Positions 22,601-32,994 of a DNA stretch of 60,000 bases are shown in pieces. How positions within the stretch are numbered: the first letter of the stretch is position 1; every line of letters begins with the position of its first letter. Made by a program: the position numbers and the translations under genes. The notes below the pieces were generated by a model. It made no database searches, had not been told where the DNA came from, and was given only the letters and a program-made list of their open reading frames with translations. The DNA lies in assembly GCF_026151205.1 (NCBI RefSeq), contig NC_087072.1, forward strand, positions 5,196,084 to 5,256,083, in the 5' to 3' direction. This DNA comes from Bolinopsis microptera. Taxonomy: Eukaryota > Ctenophora > Tentaculata > Lobata > Bolinopsidae.

Positions 22601-25600
22601 TATACAACTTTGATTTTTACAAAAATTTCAATTTTGCTTCTCTCGACCTTGTTTGGTCTGTAACTTCTTCATCTATTTTTTAATTATAAAATCCTTTGAA
22701 GGGCTTCTTGTACGGATTATAAATAATGTTCAGTTAAAAAATCAGTCAATAAACGTTTAAAATGACCGAAATATCGGTATTACAGTGACAGACTTCTCAA
22801 AATTTCCAAAAATTTCGAAAAAGAAAATATTTATTTTTTCGAAAGTGCGGGTCCTCAAAAATAATTGTTAATGTACCAAATCTTATTGTTTTTATGTTGG
22901 CCTTGTTAGAAAGTCAAACCCAGGAAGCTCCCAATCAAACAATGATGATGACGAAGACGGCGAGGACGGTGAGGAGCGAAGCAAAACGAAGATCCTCAGT
23001 AGATGTGAATCAGACTCCGAACCGATCAACCCACCGTTGTGTGTGAGTCCGATCCCCCCAACAGGGAAAGTCGAAATGCTGGACAAGACCATTTTAGGAA
23101 GAATATCGCAACAGTTATTTGAAACTCTGGGAAATATGTCCTTATTCGGCAACCACTCAATCAGCTCGGATTTAGATCTAGACGATACAATCGATCTTAG
23201 CGTGAGTATATCCCTAGGTAAAGGAGGTGATCTCGTTATAACCCCGAAACCCAGAAGCAAGCCATCCAGACCACTACCAACGATCGAGATTACCCCCGCC
23301 AAGAAACAAAACGACCCGAATACAGACGGTGAATACTATACAGGAACAGGAAAACCAACGATTACTCCTGTTCTTTTACACAGCCCTAAACATGAACACT
23401 TGCTCTCACCTCGTTCACGAACTCTTCAAATTCGTTCAAGGAGCAAGTCTGTAGGGAGTATCTTTCAACATGAGCAACCTTCTGCGATTTTGAAAAGGAA
23501 GCTCAGAGCACAGACTGAGTATGAGTTTGCAAGTGACACGCCCGTTAAAAGACGGTACCTCTCTGAATCCGCAGCTGACTCACAGGACCTCTTTGAGTCA
23601 CCCCGCAAACTCGAGTGTATCAGAATTGACGACGAAGGGTACCATGACTGCTCTCCAGGTAGGAACACGCTGATCCATATTAAACAAGATTTCCTTAAAG
23701 ATGATGAGATCGTCACGCCAGTCAATCTTGTCGCTGCTCTTGAAAATGCTCTCAATGAGAAATACCAATCAACCAGATTATTCGCGTCTGAAGTACACCT
23801 CCTTGAGCAACAAGCCCACAGCAAATGCATCAGCTTAACCTGGAACCTGTCAGACATAGAGGCTATTGAAAATGATGATAAGGCAGATATTCTGTCAAAA
23901 TTGCTGGTTAAACTCAATCGTCATTACCACGACACAAACCTGGAATCGCCCTCCACTGCCTTTAACTCGCTCAGAGTTACTAGTCTACTTGGAAGGAGCG
24001 ACAAGGTTCCTATCACACTACAGGGAGACGAAGAAGTCACTGATGCACTAGTGTTACTCCATTTAGGCCGAGAGCGTGCAGTTAACATCATACCAAAGAG
24101 ATTCAACAACGACCTGATGGATGTCTTTGACCTATGCCTAGGCAACCTTACAGCCTTATCCGTCCTAGAAAAGACCAGAAGGGATATGAGCATTAGCCTG
24201 GCTATAGAAAAACCCCTCGAGGATGAACTAGATTTTCACTTACTAGTACAACTGCAACGCAAACGACACAGGACGCCAATTGTTCTCCAACCAGCTCCTG
24301 AAAACACCCACTGTAGTCCCCTAACTGACGCAGTACAAGGGATAACTGGTTTAGCAAGCAACGTCCCCGCCCCTGAACAACTTCATTGTGAGGGTGACAA
24401 CGGAAGTCTGCCCGACTTACAAGATAAACAAGACGACACCACCATTGTTGAAAAACAACTGCGATTTTTCTCGAGAGATACCTGCGACAAGATTCTTAAC
24501 AGTGCCTCGTCTAAGAATCTCAACAAGTGGATAGACCTTTGTGGCCTAACCAGTCAGAAAACAAACGAGCGAAGTCAAACTGCAATTAAAGCGTTTTTTA
24601 ACCTTGTGATTGACAACAAATACAGCACGTACCCGTCAGCACCTCTCATAACTAGTCTGGTCGAGAAAATGGCAGTTGATTCGCTAGATCGAGAACTCAA
24701 AAGGTTTGAAATAAACTTCAACCCGCAAACTCCTGTTGACAATAAAAAGAAACTGCTGCGTGACCACGTCAACACTATTGGGCGCGAAGCTAGAAAGGCA
24801 AATCCTCCAGATCTCATTAACTCTGAGACTGACTCTGAGTCAATATCTTCTGAACTCAGCAATGCCTCTAGCAGAAAGGGCTACAAAAGCTGTAACTCGA
24901 ACAACAGCTCCAGTAACAGTGCACAGGGCAAGACGCAGAATACAGAAAAGAAAGTAAAGGTCAAAGTTAAGAAGACGAGGAAAGCAAGACAGATCTTAAC
25001 CCCCGGCAAAATTAAGGTCCCTTGCAGCACTCACGAATCGATAGAAAACTCAATACGACTCCTTGAGCAGAACTTACTAGAATTCCAAGAAAAGCTAGCA
25101 AACCAAGATTCAGTTCTGTCCTCCTTAGCCAGTCAACTCAACTCCAGCGCCCTACTAACCAGCTCGAAATCTCTAGCCACGCTGGTCAACAAAAACAAAA
25201 CAATATTTGATACCCTAAATATTCAGCAAAACTCTATCGACAATATCATGGACAGAATGATAGAAGGAGAAAAAGAACGGAAACGTATCCAAGACCAAGC
25301 TCACAGAGCAACGGCAGAAAAGGTTTTTCGATCCAAGACCCTTGAACTTGAAAAACAGATAGCTGATTCAGCCAAGGAGGTTAACTACTTAAAAAGCGAG
25401 CTCGCAAGAATGAAAAACAACGAGCCGAACCAATCCAATGAGATACGCATAATACAGGCTAGACACAGCGAAGAACTCAGCAAACTCAAATCCGATATCA
25501 TGGGGATGAAGAGTGTACCCGGAAGTCATTCGAACGGGGTCAATTATCCCAACCAATATGATGGAGTCGACGAAAAAAGTGCGATTCTAAGTCATTTGGA

Positions 25601-28600
25601 AAATTTCAATAGACGCGCTACGAATGATTTAGGAGACAAGATTCTCCAAGGACAACGAGAAGGGTTTGAACTTATCAGCCGAGAGATTACAGCGTGTTTC
25701 AAAGATCTGCCTAAAATCAACACAGCAGGTCAAGAAGGTAACATCCAGTCTGCTAACAAACCTCGCGCTAATAGTTTTGAACCGAAACACCAAAACGATG
25801 CCGCCAACAAAACCCCCGAGGACCCCCTTACAAGACCAAACGACAAAAAACGCACGGCACCACACAAAGGAAAGAAAGAGAATATGCCGAGTCAAAAGGC
25901 TGAAGACCCAGTCACCTTTTTGTCCGAGGGAACCACTAAAAGCACGACAACTGCTGGTGCCAATAAACAAAGCAAAAATAACAGTGATGGCACCCCTGTT
26001 AACCGTGAAACGTACCGTCGTGACAACTTCAATCCTCAACATTGGCACACCCGGAAATGTGTAGTCATTCACGACGCACACTTCAATACCTTCGACGAAT
26101 CAAGATTCACGAAACGTTTTGATGTCAAGAGGATAGAATATGATACTGCCGTATCAGCTAGCAGGGACCAAAACTTAGTCAAAAAAGTCTCAGAAATCAA
26201 CCCTGAAGCCATTTATATCCATCTAGGGCAACTTGATGTTCTGATGAATACGCCAGGAAACACGATACTAGATGGTATGAAGAAAATCTTGGATGACCTA
26301 ACAAAAGCAACCTCAGCAAAGATATGTGTTTCGCAGATTATTCCACTCCCCGGCTATCCACAAGTCAGCAGTACCATAAGACAGATAAACTCTGAACTAA
26401 GCGAATACGTCAAATCCAAGATTAATGCTAGCCTAGACATAAAAATATGCACGCAAAACAATGACAATCTCGGAGGATTCATCCAGCGCAGCGTAGGACC
26501 ACATGGAGTCTTGTTGGGTCTCGATGAACGAGGGGCTCGGAAATTGTGGCTTCATCTCCGTGACGGGCTATTTAGATCTCTCGACATTGAGCTATCAAGA
26601 GGGACTAAAAACTCAATCAAACCTCAACAGAAGAAAAACCATAATGGATAGTCCCAAAACAACTGATGTCCTGATCAGATTGCCTTCCCACAACAGGGAG
26701 ACATTGAAAATCCTTTCGTGGAACATACACGATGCTTCAAACGGGAAAGAAGGCAGGAAAATTGATGATACTGAATTTGCTGCCATTGTCACTTCTTGTC
26801 CCATTTTCTGTCTTCAGGAAACCAAGAGTAAAATATTTGTTCCAGACTACAAATGTTTTAATGCTAACAGACCAAACAGTCGCTCAGGTGGACTTTGCAT
26901 TGGTGTCCACAGGTCTATTGCCAAGGATATCAAAGAAATAACATCCAATTGTAGTGACATCCAATCAGTAAGGATAAAACTAGGAAGTGAGAGTGCTGTC
27001 GATGAACTAGTTATCATCAACTTATACGACTCACCTGAGCACTCTTCCTACAAGAAGAGATTGAAATCATGCAAAATTACATCCGATGACGATGCTTCAA
27101 CTCTAGACAACTTACTTGACTTCACCATGAATAGTATTCAAAACGGTAGGAAGGTGATACTAGCAGGTGATTTCAATGCAAGGACCGCAACCTTGAACAA
27201 CACCATCGAGGAAGATACTGAAGCATTATCTGCTGCAAACCCATTTAGCCAACGCAGCCACCCCTGTCTCAATGATCGTTCTAGCAAGGACCAGATGGTT
27301 AATCCTAGAGGAAAGTTACTCCTTGACTTTCTGGCCTGTGCAAATCTAACCATCCTAAACGGCAGCGTACTTGGCGATTCCTTAGGGGAATTCACATCGG
27401 TGAATTATGGCGGAGCTAGCGTTGTAGACTATGTTGCTGTAGGAGCTGACATAAAAGCGATCGTTAAGAGTTTTAGAGTCCTTGATTTGAACAAATTCTC
27501 CGATCACAAACCCTCTGTCACAACACTTAGCCTGAGACACAACATAACCCTTTCAGAAGAAATACTGCGTGACCTCGAGGACGCGCCCAGGAAGTACAAA
27601 TGGCCATGTGAGGATAATGCTGAGCTCAAATTCTTGCTAGCTATGGGTGACCCTAGTATAAAGGAAAAGACGGAAACTCTGGCTACAAGTTCATGCAAAA
27701 CCCCTCAAGACGTTCTTAACCTTAACAACCAAATTGTTGAGCTGTATCATCAGGTTGCTGAACAAGTGATGCCCCGAAAAAACGCCTCAAGTCGTCAGAA
27801 AGGGCCGAGACATAATAAATATGGTAGCACCAAAAAGAAGAGTCGAATGAAGCCAAAAATGGCATGGTTTGACAGTGAATGTATCCGTCTTAAGAGGACA
27901 CTCAACATTCTAGCAAAAAAGTATGGAAGATCCCCATTGGACAAGCTCCTCAGGGACTCTTATTACGACACACGGCGACAATATAGAAAGATGATCAGAC
28001 ATAAGCGATCAGAATTCTTTGAGAAGCTTTGCAAGGACATAGAAACAGGGAACAACATCTGCTGGAAATCCTTCAAAGCTCTTAAAAATACAAAATCGCC
28101 TGCAACCAGTCTTGATGCCTTCGATATGATCAACTTTTGCAAGTTCTTCAGTGAACTTTACGGCAAAAAGAACATCAAAGACTCTAAGATCGCAGAGCTA
28201 CAGTCAAAGATGCAGAAAAACAACATTTGTGACGACCTGACCAAGCTTTTGGATCAAGATATAAAGATGGAAGAGCTGTGTGCTTGCATTAAGGCCACTA
28301 AAAAAGGAAAGGCAGTTTCCGAAGATCTAATTTCTAATGAATTCTTCAAAGCCTCAACACGATCCATGCTCAAAGCAGTCCTCAACCTCTTCAACCACTG
28401 CCTAAGCCTATCAATTTACCCATGGACTTCATCAGTAGTTACACCACTACACAAAAAAGGTGATATCTATGATCCAAACAACTACAGAGCCATCGCTGTA
28501 GCGAGCAATCTCGGAAAGCTCTTTGCAAGCATATTGCTGAAAAGATTGATATCATTCCGTGATCAATGTGATCCTGATACAGCCAACCAACTAGGTTTCT

Positions 28601-31353
28601 GTAAAGACGCACAGACAGCAGACCACATTTTCACACTTTCAACCTGCGTGGAAAAGTATGTCACCAAGAAACGCCAGAGGCTATACACATGCTTTGTCGA
28701 TTATGCCAAAGCGTTTGATTCCATCTGTCGTGAGGCACTCCTATACAAGTTGTGGAAAATGGGTATTCAAGGGAGATTCTTTGAGTGCATTAAGTTCATG
28801 TACTCAAACTCCTCAGCCAAAGTGAAGCTACTAGACAAGCTGTCACAGAAGATCGACATATTATGTGGTACCGAGCAAGGACACCCCATGTCCCCTGAAT
28901 TGTTTAAATGCTTTGTCCACCAGCTTTCACATGATCTCAACAACATCGAAGGAGTGAAAGTCCCTGTCCTAAATGATACAGATATAACTCATCTGCTATG
29001 GGCAGACGACCTTGTCCTTCTAGCCCTCAACAAACACAGTCTTCAACAAATGCTTGATGTCCTAAACAACTACTGCTCAGAATGGGGCCTGACAGTAAAC
29101 ATTGGAAAAACTTCAGTCCTTGTGTTTAACCCAACAGGAAGGCATCTGAAGGAAAGTCATGAGTTCAAACTGGGAGAACAACAGATCCCCTCCGGGAGAG
29201 AGTACTGTTACCTTGGCATTACATTTACTCTGAGCGGATCACTTAAGCTAACACAACAAAAGCTGAGGCAAAAAGCATTAAGAAGTTATTTCTCTTTGAA
29301 AAGCTACATTGATACCCGCCACATCAGGAAATCGATACTGTTCAAGCTATATGATACACTTATTGTACCTGTGGTGTCGTATGGTTGCCAAGTGTGGCTG
29401 CCAAGCACAGCTCTGTTCCGCAACTTCCCCACAAACACGAGCACCACACCAGAAACAGGAAACGTGTGTACACTCATTGCCAGGGACCCTCTAGAGAACT
29501 TTCATCTGTCTCTTTTGAAATGGACCTTAGGGGTGAGGAAGTCAACATCCAATGCTGCGATATGGGGTGACACAGGCAGGCATCCACTAGGCATCACGCT
29601 ATCAAAGCAAGTGTTCAACTACAAAGAAAGACTTGAACAAATGGTTGTAGACGGCCGTGACTGCTTTGCTAGACACGCTTTCGAAGAGCAGGCGACCCTA
29701 AACCTGAGCTGGTTCTCCACTCTCGAGCAGATGCAAGAAACCATCGAGGCATCAGAGAGAAACCAAGGATTAAGACCAAGCCAGATTAGAAAGAGTTTGC
29801 AAAAGTGGTTTATAAACTCATGGGAAACAGAAAGGTCATCTAACAGAAAACTATCATTCTACAACTTAGTGAAGAGAAAGTTTGCTCAAGAGACGTATCT
29901 AGCCCTTGATCTTAAACCTAACTGCTCAAAGAAGATCGCGCAATTCAGAAGCAGCTCCCACCGCTTTAACGTTGAAACTGGTCGCTACGGCAAAAAGCGG
30001 TTTAACATAAAACATCGGGCCTGCAGACATTGCTGCTCAAGTGACGATGACTTGTTAGATCTTCTCTATGAGCTACCAGGGGCCTATCCAGTGATAGAAG
30101 ATGAGCATCACATCCTCTACGAATGCCCCCTATACGAAGACCTACGCAAAAACCTGCATCAACGAACGAGGGACCTGTTAGTAATGAGAGAAGAACCGGG
30201 AGAAATCTTCGACGACTCAACAACTATTAGAGACATTGGACGGTTTTTAAATAAGGTCGATGAACGGAGGTTCCCAAAGAAAAATACTGAATGAATGTCG
30301 TGTTTTGTATATTTTGATAAGTGTGTGGACATTGTATGATACTTTCATTGTCATTTTTGAGTGCTCTTGGCTGAGTTTTTTCTGCATACGACTGTGCTAT
30401 CTGTGCTATATTCTTTTACATGGCTATCTACTTTTACCACCTTGTTTGGTTATTTGTTACATTGGGGTAGTTTTGAATATTAAACCTTCTATTCCTATAT
30501 TGGTCAGACACGGCATCTGCCGTTTGACCCAATTTTGTTTAATTCCTGTTTAATTCCTGTTTAATTCCTGTATAGTTTCTTAATATGACGTTAACAGCGG
30601 GGCCAGGGCATAAAAGATGTTGGTGTATGTCCCCTTAAATAGTAACCGTAGTAACAGTAACCATAGTAACAGTAAATATTTTCAGTTGAAGAGCGGGAAA
30701 CCAGGGGAGGTGTTTAAAGATGGGTCCCCAGATAACCCTTTTCTTAACCCTCCTTACCCCAAACTATCAGAACTAGTCAACCACATTATCAAGTTAGTAT
30801 ACTACTACCGCAGCTACTGAGTTGTTTTATTTTTTACCAATTTAACAATATAAATACCCTGTTGCACATTTATTAGATATTTGATGCGATCACTGATGTA
30901 CTTACTACTCGATAGATTCAACTTTATTTTTAACATTATATTTTAATGATTGCTTTATCCTATGCGAATTTTTAATTTGGAATAATCTCTTCATCTGATA
31001 CAAGTTATTTGAATGTTTGGTATTTCAGGATGAGAAGAAGTGGACGAGACTGGGACGGGCACTGGATGCCAGCTCACGAGTTCTGCAACCTCTGCGTTAA
31101 CAAGTTCAACTACATCATCCGACTAGAAGACGAACCGTTAGAGCTTTGGTATTTAGCAGAAAAGTTGGGTCTTTGGAAAGACAGGACACTGTTTTTAAAT
31201 AGGGCTAATAACTCGACTAAGAAAGAAACTGAGTTGGGCGAAGTTTGGGAGGAAATCAAAAAGTTAAAAAAAGAACACGTCGATTTTTTGAGCAGGCATT
31301 TTGATGTGGATTTCAAAATGTTTGGGTATCGAAGGGACAAAGGTGATTCTTGA
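19660..31353 (+). CDS. Carbohydrate sulfotransferase (CHST8-14 type), nine exons
   Basis: Exons 19660-19717, 19870-20025, 20213-20634, 20786-20886, 21069-21204, 21412-21510, 21767-21922, 30686-30792 and 31029-31353 join in phase to 1560 nt (519 residues). Residues 1-20 hold a signal anchor (YVLVAFLSILLIL), as in type II Golgi enzymes, followed by a long Gln/Asn/Pro-rich stalk. The PAPS 5'-phosphosulfate site is WCPVFKSGSTTW, the 3'-phosphate site is FTIVRHPYSRL, and the C-terminal GHWMPAHEFCNLC with IIRLEDEPLELW is typical of the family. The predicted reaction is transfer of sulfate from PAPS to a glycan in the Golgi lumen; the acceptor sugar cannot be read from sequence. All junctions are GT-AG; the donor at 20635 (GTTTTT) is weak. 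Intron 7 (8.8 kb) holds an intact LINE. A convergent paralogue lies 2.2 kb downstream. Confidence 0.88.
22054..22463. mobile_element. 410-bp fold-back element in sulfotransferase intron 7
   Basis: Arms of about 145 bp (22054-22200 and 22320-22463) are inverted copies. They share AAAATTCATCGTAAAAAGGG, CCAAACATGGCAGATTTAAGGC and ACGAATCTTTTAGTACCAAA, written here in left-arm sense. The spacer of about 120 bp is AT-rich and non-coding. AAGT occurs at both ends, but the exact tips and target duplication are ambiguous. It lies just before the LINE and could have inserted into the LINE 5' region or next to it. Confidence 0.75.
23076..26651 (+). CDS. LINE ORF1 protein with coiled coil and SGNH-like domain
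   Basis: From the first in-frame ATG at 23076 the product has 1191 residues; the frame is open back to 22872 without another ATG. This is long for a LINE ORF1. Residues about 610-640 are rich in basic residues (KKVKVKVKKTRKARQ). Residues about 655-810 form a probable coiled coil (RLLEQNLLEFQEKL, KTLELEKQIADSAKEVNYLK). Residues about 990-1180 look like an SGNH/GDSL esterase fold, a domain known in ORF1 proteins of several CR1-group LINEs. Here, however, the block I Gly-Asp-Ser position reads IHDAHF, the block III GxND position reads GQLD, and the last block reads GPHGVLLGLDERG. The nucleophile Ser seems lost. I see no CCHC knuckle. The likely role is RNA-particle assembly. Confidence 0.75.
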   Translation: MLDKTILGRISQQLFETLGNMSLFGNHSISSDLDLDDTIDLSVSISLGKGGDLVITPKPRSKPSRPLPTIEITPAKKQNDPNTDGEYYTGTGKPTITPVLLHSPKHEHLLSPRSRTLQIRSRSKSVGSIFQHEQPSAILKRKLRAQTEYEFASDTPVKRRYLSESAADSQDLFESPRKLECIRIDDEGYHDCSPGRNTLIHIKQDFLKDDEIVTPVNLVAALENALNEKYQSTRLFASEVHLLEQQAHSKCISLTWNLSDIEAIENDDKADILSKLLVKLNRHYHDTNLESPSTAFNSLRVTSLLGRSDKVPITLQGDEEVTDALVLLHLGRERAVNIIPKRFNNDLMDVFDLCLGNLTALSVLEKTRRDMSISLAIEKPLEDELDFHLLVQLQRKRHRTPIVLQPAPENTHCSPLTDAVQGITGLASNVPAPEQLHCEGDNGSLPDLQDKQDDTTIVEKQLRFFSRDTCDKILNSASSKNLNKWIDLCGLTSQKTNERSQTAIKAFFNLVIDNKYSTYPSAPLITSLVEKMAVDSLDRELKRFEINFNPQTPVDNKKKLLRDHVNTIGREARKANPPDLINSETDSESISSELSNASSRKGYKSCNSNNSSSNSAQGKTQNTEKKVKVKVKKTRKARQILTPGKIKVPCSTHESIENSIRLLEQNLLEFQEKLANQDSVLSSLASQLNSSALLTSSKSLATLVNKNKTIFDTLNIQQNSIDNIMDRMIEGEKERKRIQDQAHRATAEKVFRSKTLELEKQIADSAKEVNYLKSELARMKNNEPNQSNEIRIIQARHSEELSKLKSDIMGMKSVPGSHSNGVNYPNQYDGVDEKSAILSHLENFNRRATNDLGDKILQGQREGFELISREITACFKDLPKINTAGQEGNIQSANKPRANSFEPKHQNDAANKTPEDPLTRPNDKKRTAPHKGKKENMPSQKAEDPVTFLSEGTTKSTTTAGANKQSKNNSDGTPVNRETYRRDNFNPQHWHTRKCVVIHDAHFNTFDESRFTKRFDVKRIEYDTAVSASRDQNLVKKVSEINPEAIYIHLGQLDVLMNTPGNTILDGMKKILDDLTKATSAKICVSQIIPLPGYPQVSSTIRQINSELSEYVKSKINASLDIKICTQNNDNLGGFIQRSVGPHGVLLGLDERGARKLWLHLRDGLFRSLDIELSRGTKNSIKPQQKKNHNG
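26644..30294 (+). CDS. LINE ORF2: APE endonuclease and reverse transcriptase
   Basis: Translation from the ATG at 26644 gives 1216 residues. An in-frame ATG at 26503 exists but would overlap ORF1 much more. The APE-like endonuclease comes first: SWNIHD (about residue 24), CLQETK (57), AGDFNA (173) and SDHKPS (285) carry its Asn, Glu, Asp/Asn and Asp-His signatures. The reverse transcriptase follows, with FVDYAKAFD (684), EQGHPMSPELF (743) and the catalytic box WADD (785), then GKTSVLVF and YCYLGITF. A C-terminal Cys/His cluster (CRHCC near 1126, EDEHHILYECPLY near 1151) fits the zinc-knuckle tail of this class. All catalytic positions I can see are present, so the enzyme may be active. Clade within the CR1/L2/Jockey group was not resolved. 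Confidence 0.9.
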   Translation: MDSPKTTDVLIRLPSHNRETLKILSWNIHDASNGKEGRKIDDTEFAAIVTSCPIFCLQETKSKIFVPDYKCFNANRPNSRSGGLCIGVHRSIAKDIKEITSNCSDIQSVRIKLGSESAVDELVIINLYDSPEHSSYKKRLKSCKITSDDDASTLDNLLDFTMNSIQNGRKVILAGDFNARTATLNNTIEEDTEALSAANPFSQRSHPCLNDRSSKDQMVNPRGKLLLDFLACANLTILNGSVLGDSLGEFTSVNYGGASVVDYVAVGADIKAIVKSFRVLDLNKFSDHKPSVTTLSLRHNITLSEEILRDLEDAPRKYKWPCEDNAELKFLLAMGDPSIKEKTETLATSSCKTPQDVLNLNNQIVELYHQVAEQVMPRKNASSRQKGPRHNKYGSTKKKSRMKPKMAWFDSECIRLKRTLNILAKKYGRSPLDKLLRDSYYDTRRQYRKMIRHKRSEFFEKLCKDIETGNNICWKSFKALKNTKSPATSLDAFDMINFCKFFSELYGKKNIKDSKIAELQSKMQKNNICDDLTKLLDQDIKMEELCACIKATKKGKAVSEDLISNEFFKASTRSMLKAVLNLFNHCLSLSIYPWTSSVVTPLHKKGDIYDPNNYRAIAVASNLGKLFASILLKRLISFRDQCDPDTANQLGFCKDAQTADHIFTLSTCVEKYVTKKRQRLYTCFVDYAKAFDSICREALLYKLWKMGIQGRFFECIKFMYSNSSAKVKLLDKLSQKIDILCGTEQGHPMSPELFKCFVHQLSHDLNNIEGVKVPVLNDTDITHLLWADDLVLLALNKHSLQQMLDVLNNYCSEWGLTVNIGKTSVLVFNPTGRHLKESHEFKLGEQQIPSGREYCYLGITFTLSGSLKLTQQKLRQKALRSYFSLKSYIDTRHIRKSILFKLYDTLIVPVVSYGCQVWLPSTALFRNFPTNTSTTPETGNVCTLIARDPLENFHLSLLKWTLGVRKSTSNAAIWGDTGRHPLGITLSKQVFNYKERLEQMVVDGRDCFARHAFEEQATLNLSWFSTLEQMQETIEASERNQGLRPSQIRKSLQKWFINSWETERSSNRKLSFYNLVKRKFAQETYLALDLKPNCSKKIAQFRSSSHRFNVETGRYGKKRFNIKHRACRHCCSSDDDLLDLLYELPGAYPVIEDEHHILYECPLYEDLRKNLHQRTRDLLVMREEPGEIFDDSTTIRDIGRFLNKVDERRFPKKNTE
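30502..30572 (+). promoter_or_regulatory. LINE 3' end: hairpin plus 11-bp tandem tail
   Basis: GGTCA…TGACC pairs around an inner CGGCA-TC-TGCCG stem (30502-30529). It is followed seven bases later by three copies of TTAATTCCTGT (to about 30572). In CR1/L2-like LINEs such a stem and short repeat are recognised by the element's own reverse transcriptase; that role is inferred here from position. Confidence 0.55.
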
Positions 31354-32100
31354 TGATGTGATATATACAGGGGTTATATTTAATTTATGTTTTATTCAGA
31401 AATTAACATGGATGGATTAATGTTTGTTCTGCCAGTCTTGAAATATACTACATTTTTATTTTTGGTAATTTCAATGTAATTGTTGGTATGTTAAATATTT
31501 ATTTTGTAATCTTAAATTATTGTTCAAAAACTGAAACTCTTGTGTTCAAATAGTGTTATAACTTAAATTACCCCTCAAGTATACAAAAATAACCTTTTTT
31601 TTTAATAATTTACATCAAACAATACAATTTACAATGATAAAATAAGGAATATCAGTAGCATCATCGATATTAATATAATCAATATAATCAATATTCTTAT
31701 CGTTTATTGGTCTCTATAATATAGCCTTGCTAGTTCACTAGTTGCTACCAGCGAGTTGATTTCTACGTTGGCTCTATTTGTCAAGTATGGTTTTGATGAG
31801 GTAGCTGAGATGCATAACTATTGAAGTTGAATCCGTAAGCGGTTAGTGGCATCCCATATAACTGGCCTCATCAATGCCGCAGGAAGTTTTGATTTTGGTC
31901 CTATGTCCAGTTGGTAATCTAGCTAGGCACACCTGGGGCATAAAATTGTGGCTTGTGCTTCAATCAGTGTGTAATCAGTGTAGCTTGTGTTGCAAATATC
32001 GAGCTCTCTTATCTTTTGTAAATTTGCAATAAGTTCAGTTTGCTGCTACCGCGTAGTTTACCTTTGCGTGTGTACTTGTACATTACTATACAAGTACACT
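31354..32100. other. 3' flank of sulfotransferase gene 1, AT-rich
   Basis: No exon seen. It includes the probable 3' UTR of the gene above and, from about 31960, sequence that may be the 5' part of the LINE relic that follows. No canonical AATAAA was found close to the stop. Confidence 0.35.
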
Positions 32101-32994
32101 ATGGGGGATGACCCAACTTTGACCCGATCCCAGGAGTTGATTAAGGAGTTCAACTATGATCAACAGGAAGATGTGGAAGGCTGTGTTGCACGCTGGTCCG
32201 ATCAGTTAGAAAAAGACCTACATATAGACTACCGTGAAATTGACTACGATAGTCGTGAAAAGATCAAGACTAAGGATAAACAGACTCTGTCTGGCTGGAT
32301 TGTGGATGCAGTGGACCTTGTTCGTCGGCAGAGTAGTCAGATGTATCTCTTGAAGGAGATCATCGAGTGCTTCAAGACGGAAGCACTAGCAGACAAAGAA
32401 AAGGTGATCAGACTGCAGGCCGCAGGGCCAGCTGCTGATGCAGAAGGACGAACAACTACAGTTGCTTAAGACGTCTGTTGAGGAGACAGTCCAAACAACG
32501 GTGGAGTCAGGGATTCAGAACTATAGTGCAGCTGTTCAACAGAACAGTGCAAGTGGTACGGTCTGCAACAGTAAAATCCTGAAGAAGGTGTGGCTGCAGA
32601 GGAGGACAGGAGCAAGAACCTGATCGTGTTTGGGCTGAAAGAAGAGGAGGAAGAACAGCTTCCAGCGCTAGTAACCGCAGTTTTGGAGGAGATCGGGGAG
32701 AAACCTCACTTCGAAGCGACTAGAGTCGGTTGGAAGAGGCCAGGTAGTACGGCTATCCGACCAGTCAAGATCACCGTCCCAAGCTCAACAGCGGTTCATC
32801 AGATTCTGATGAAAACAGGGAGACTGAGGGAGAATCACAAAGATGTATGGATATGTCCAGACAGATCCAGCGAAGAACGAGCAACAAGGAAGCATCTGGT
32901 CACTGACCTGAAGAAGAAGAGGGCGGAACAGACTCATCTCGACCACTACATCCGGTACGGGAAGGTATGTAGCCGTGATAAGAAGTCATCATGA
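32101..32994 (+). pseudogene. LINE ORF1 relic with RRM-like domain, frameshifted
   Basis: Three overlapping frames (32101-32469, about 32430-32583 and 32590-32994) together read as one ORF1 protein of the L2/CR1-like type. There is an N-terminal helical part, a coiled-coil segment (QLQLLKTSVEE), then SKNLIVFGL, a long acidic helix, RPVKITVPSS, and DVWICPDRSSEERATRKHLV. The last parts form the familiar RRM-like core and the basic PDR-x-x-EER segment of such proteins. Two frame changes, one at about 32400-32440 and another at about 32585, break it. No endonuclease or reverse transcriptase follows; an AATAAA at 33532-33537 may close the copy. It is not the same ORF1 as the intact LINE nearby, so a second LINE family is represented. 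Confidence 0.72.

Larger units (their letters stand above)
22872..30572 (+). mobile_element. Apparently intact two-ORF non-LTR retrotransposon (LINE)
   Basis: ORF1 and ORF2 are both uninterrupted. The 3' UTR ends in a hairpin (30502-30529) and a short 11-bp tandem tail, the terminal layout seen in CR1/L2-type LINEs. The endonuclease is of the APE type. The 5' boundary is not visible: 22872 is only the first base of the ORF1 open frame, and the real 5' end may lie further left. No target duplication could be identified. The element is in the same orientation as the host sulfotransferase gene and fills most of its intron 7. Intact frames argue for recent insertion. Confidence 0.8.

Noticed and set aside
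31110-31340. Minus-strand frame over the last sulfotransferase exon
   Set aside because: It is a shadow of the real coding strand, which carries the conserved motifs.
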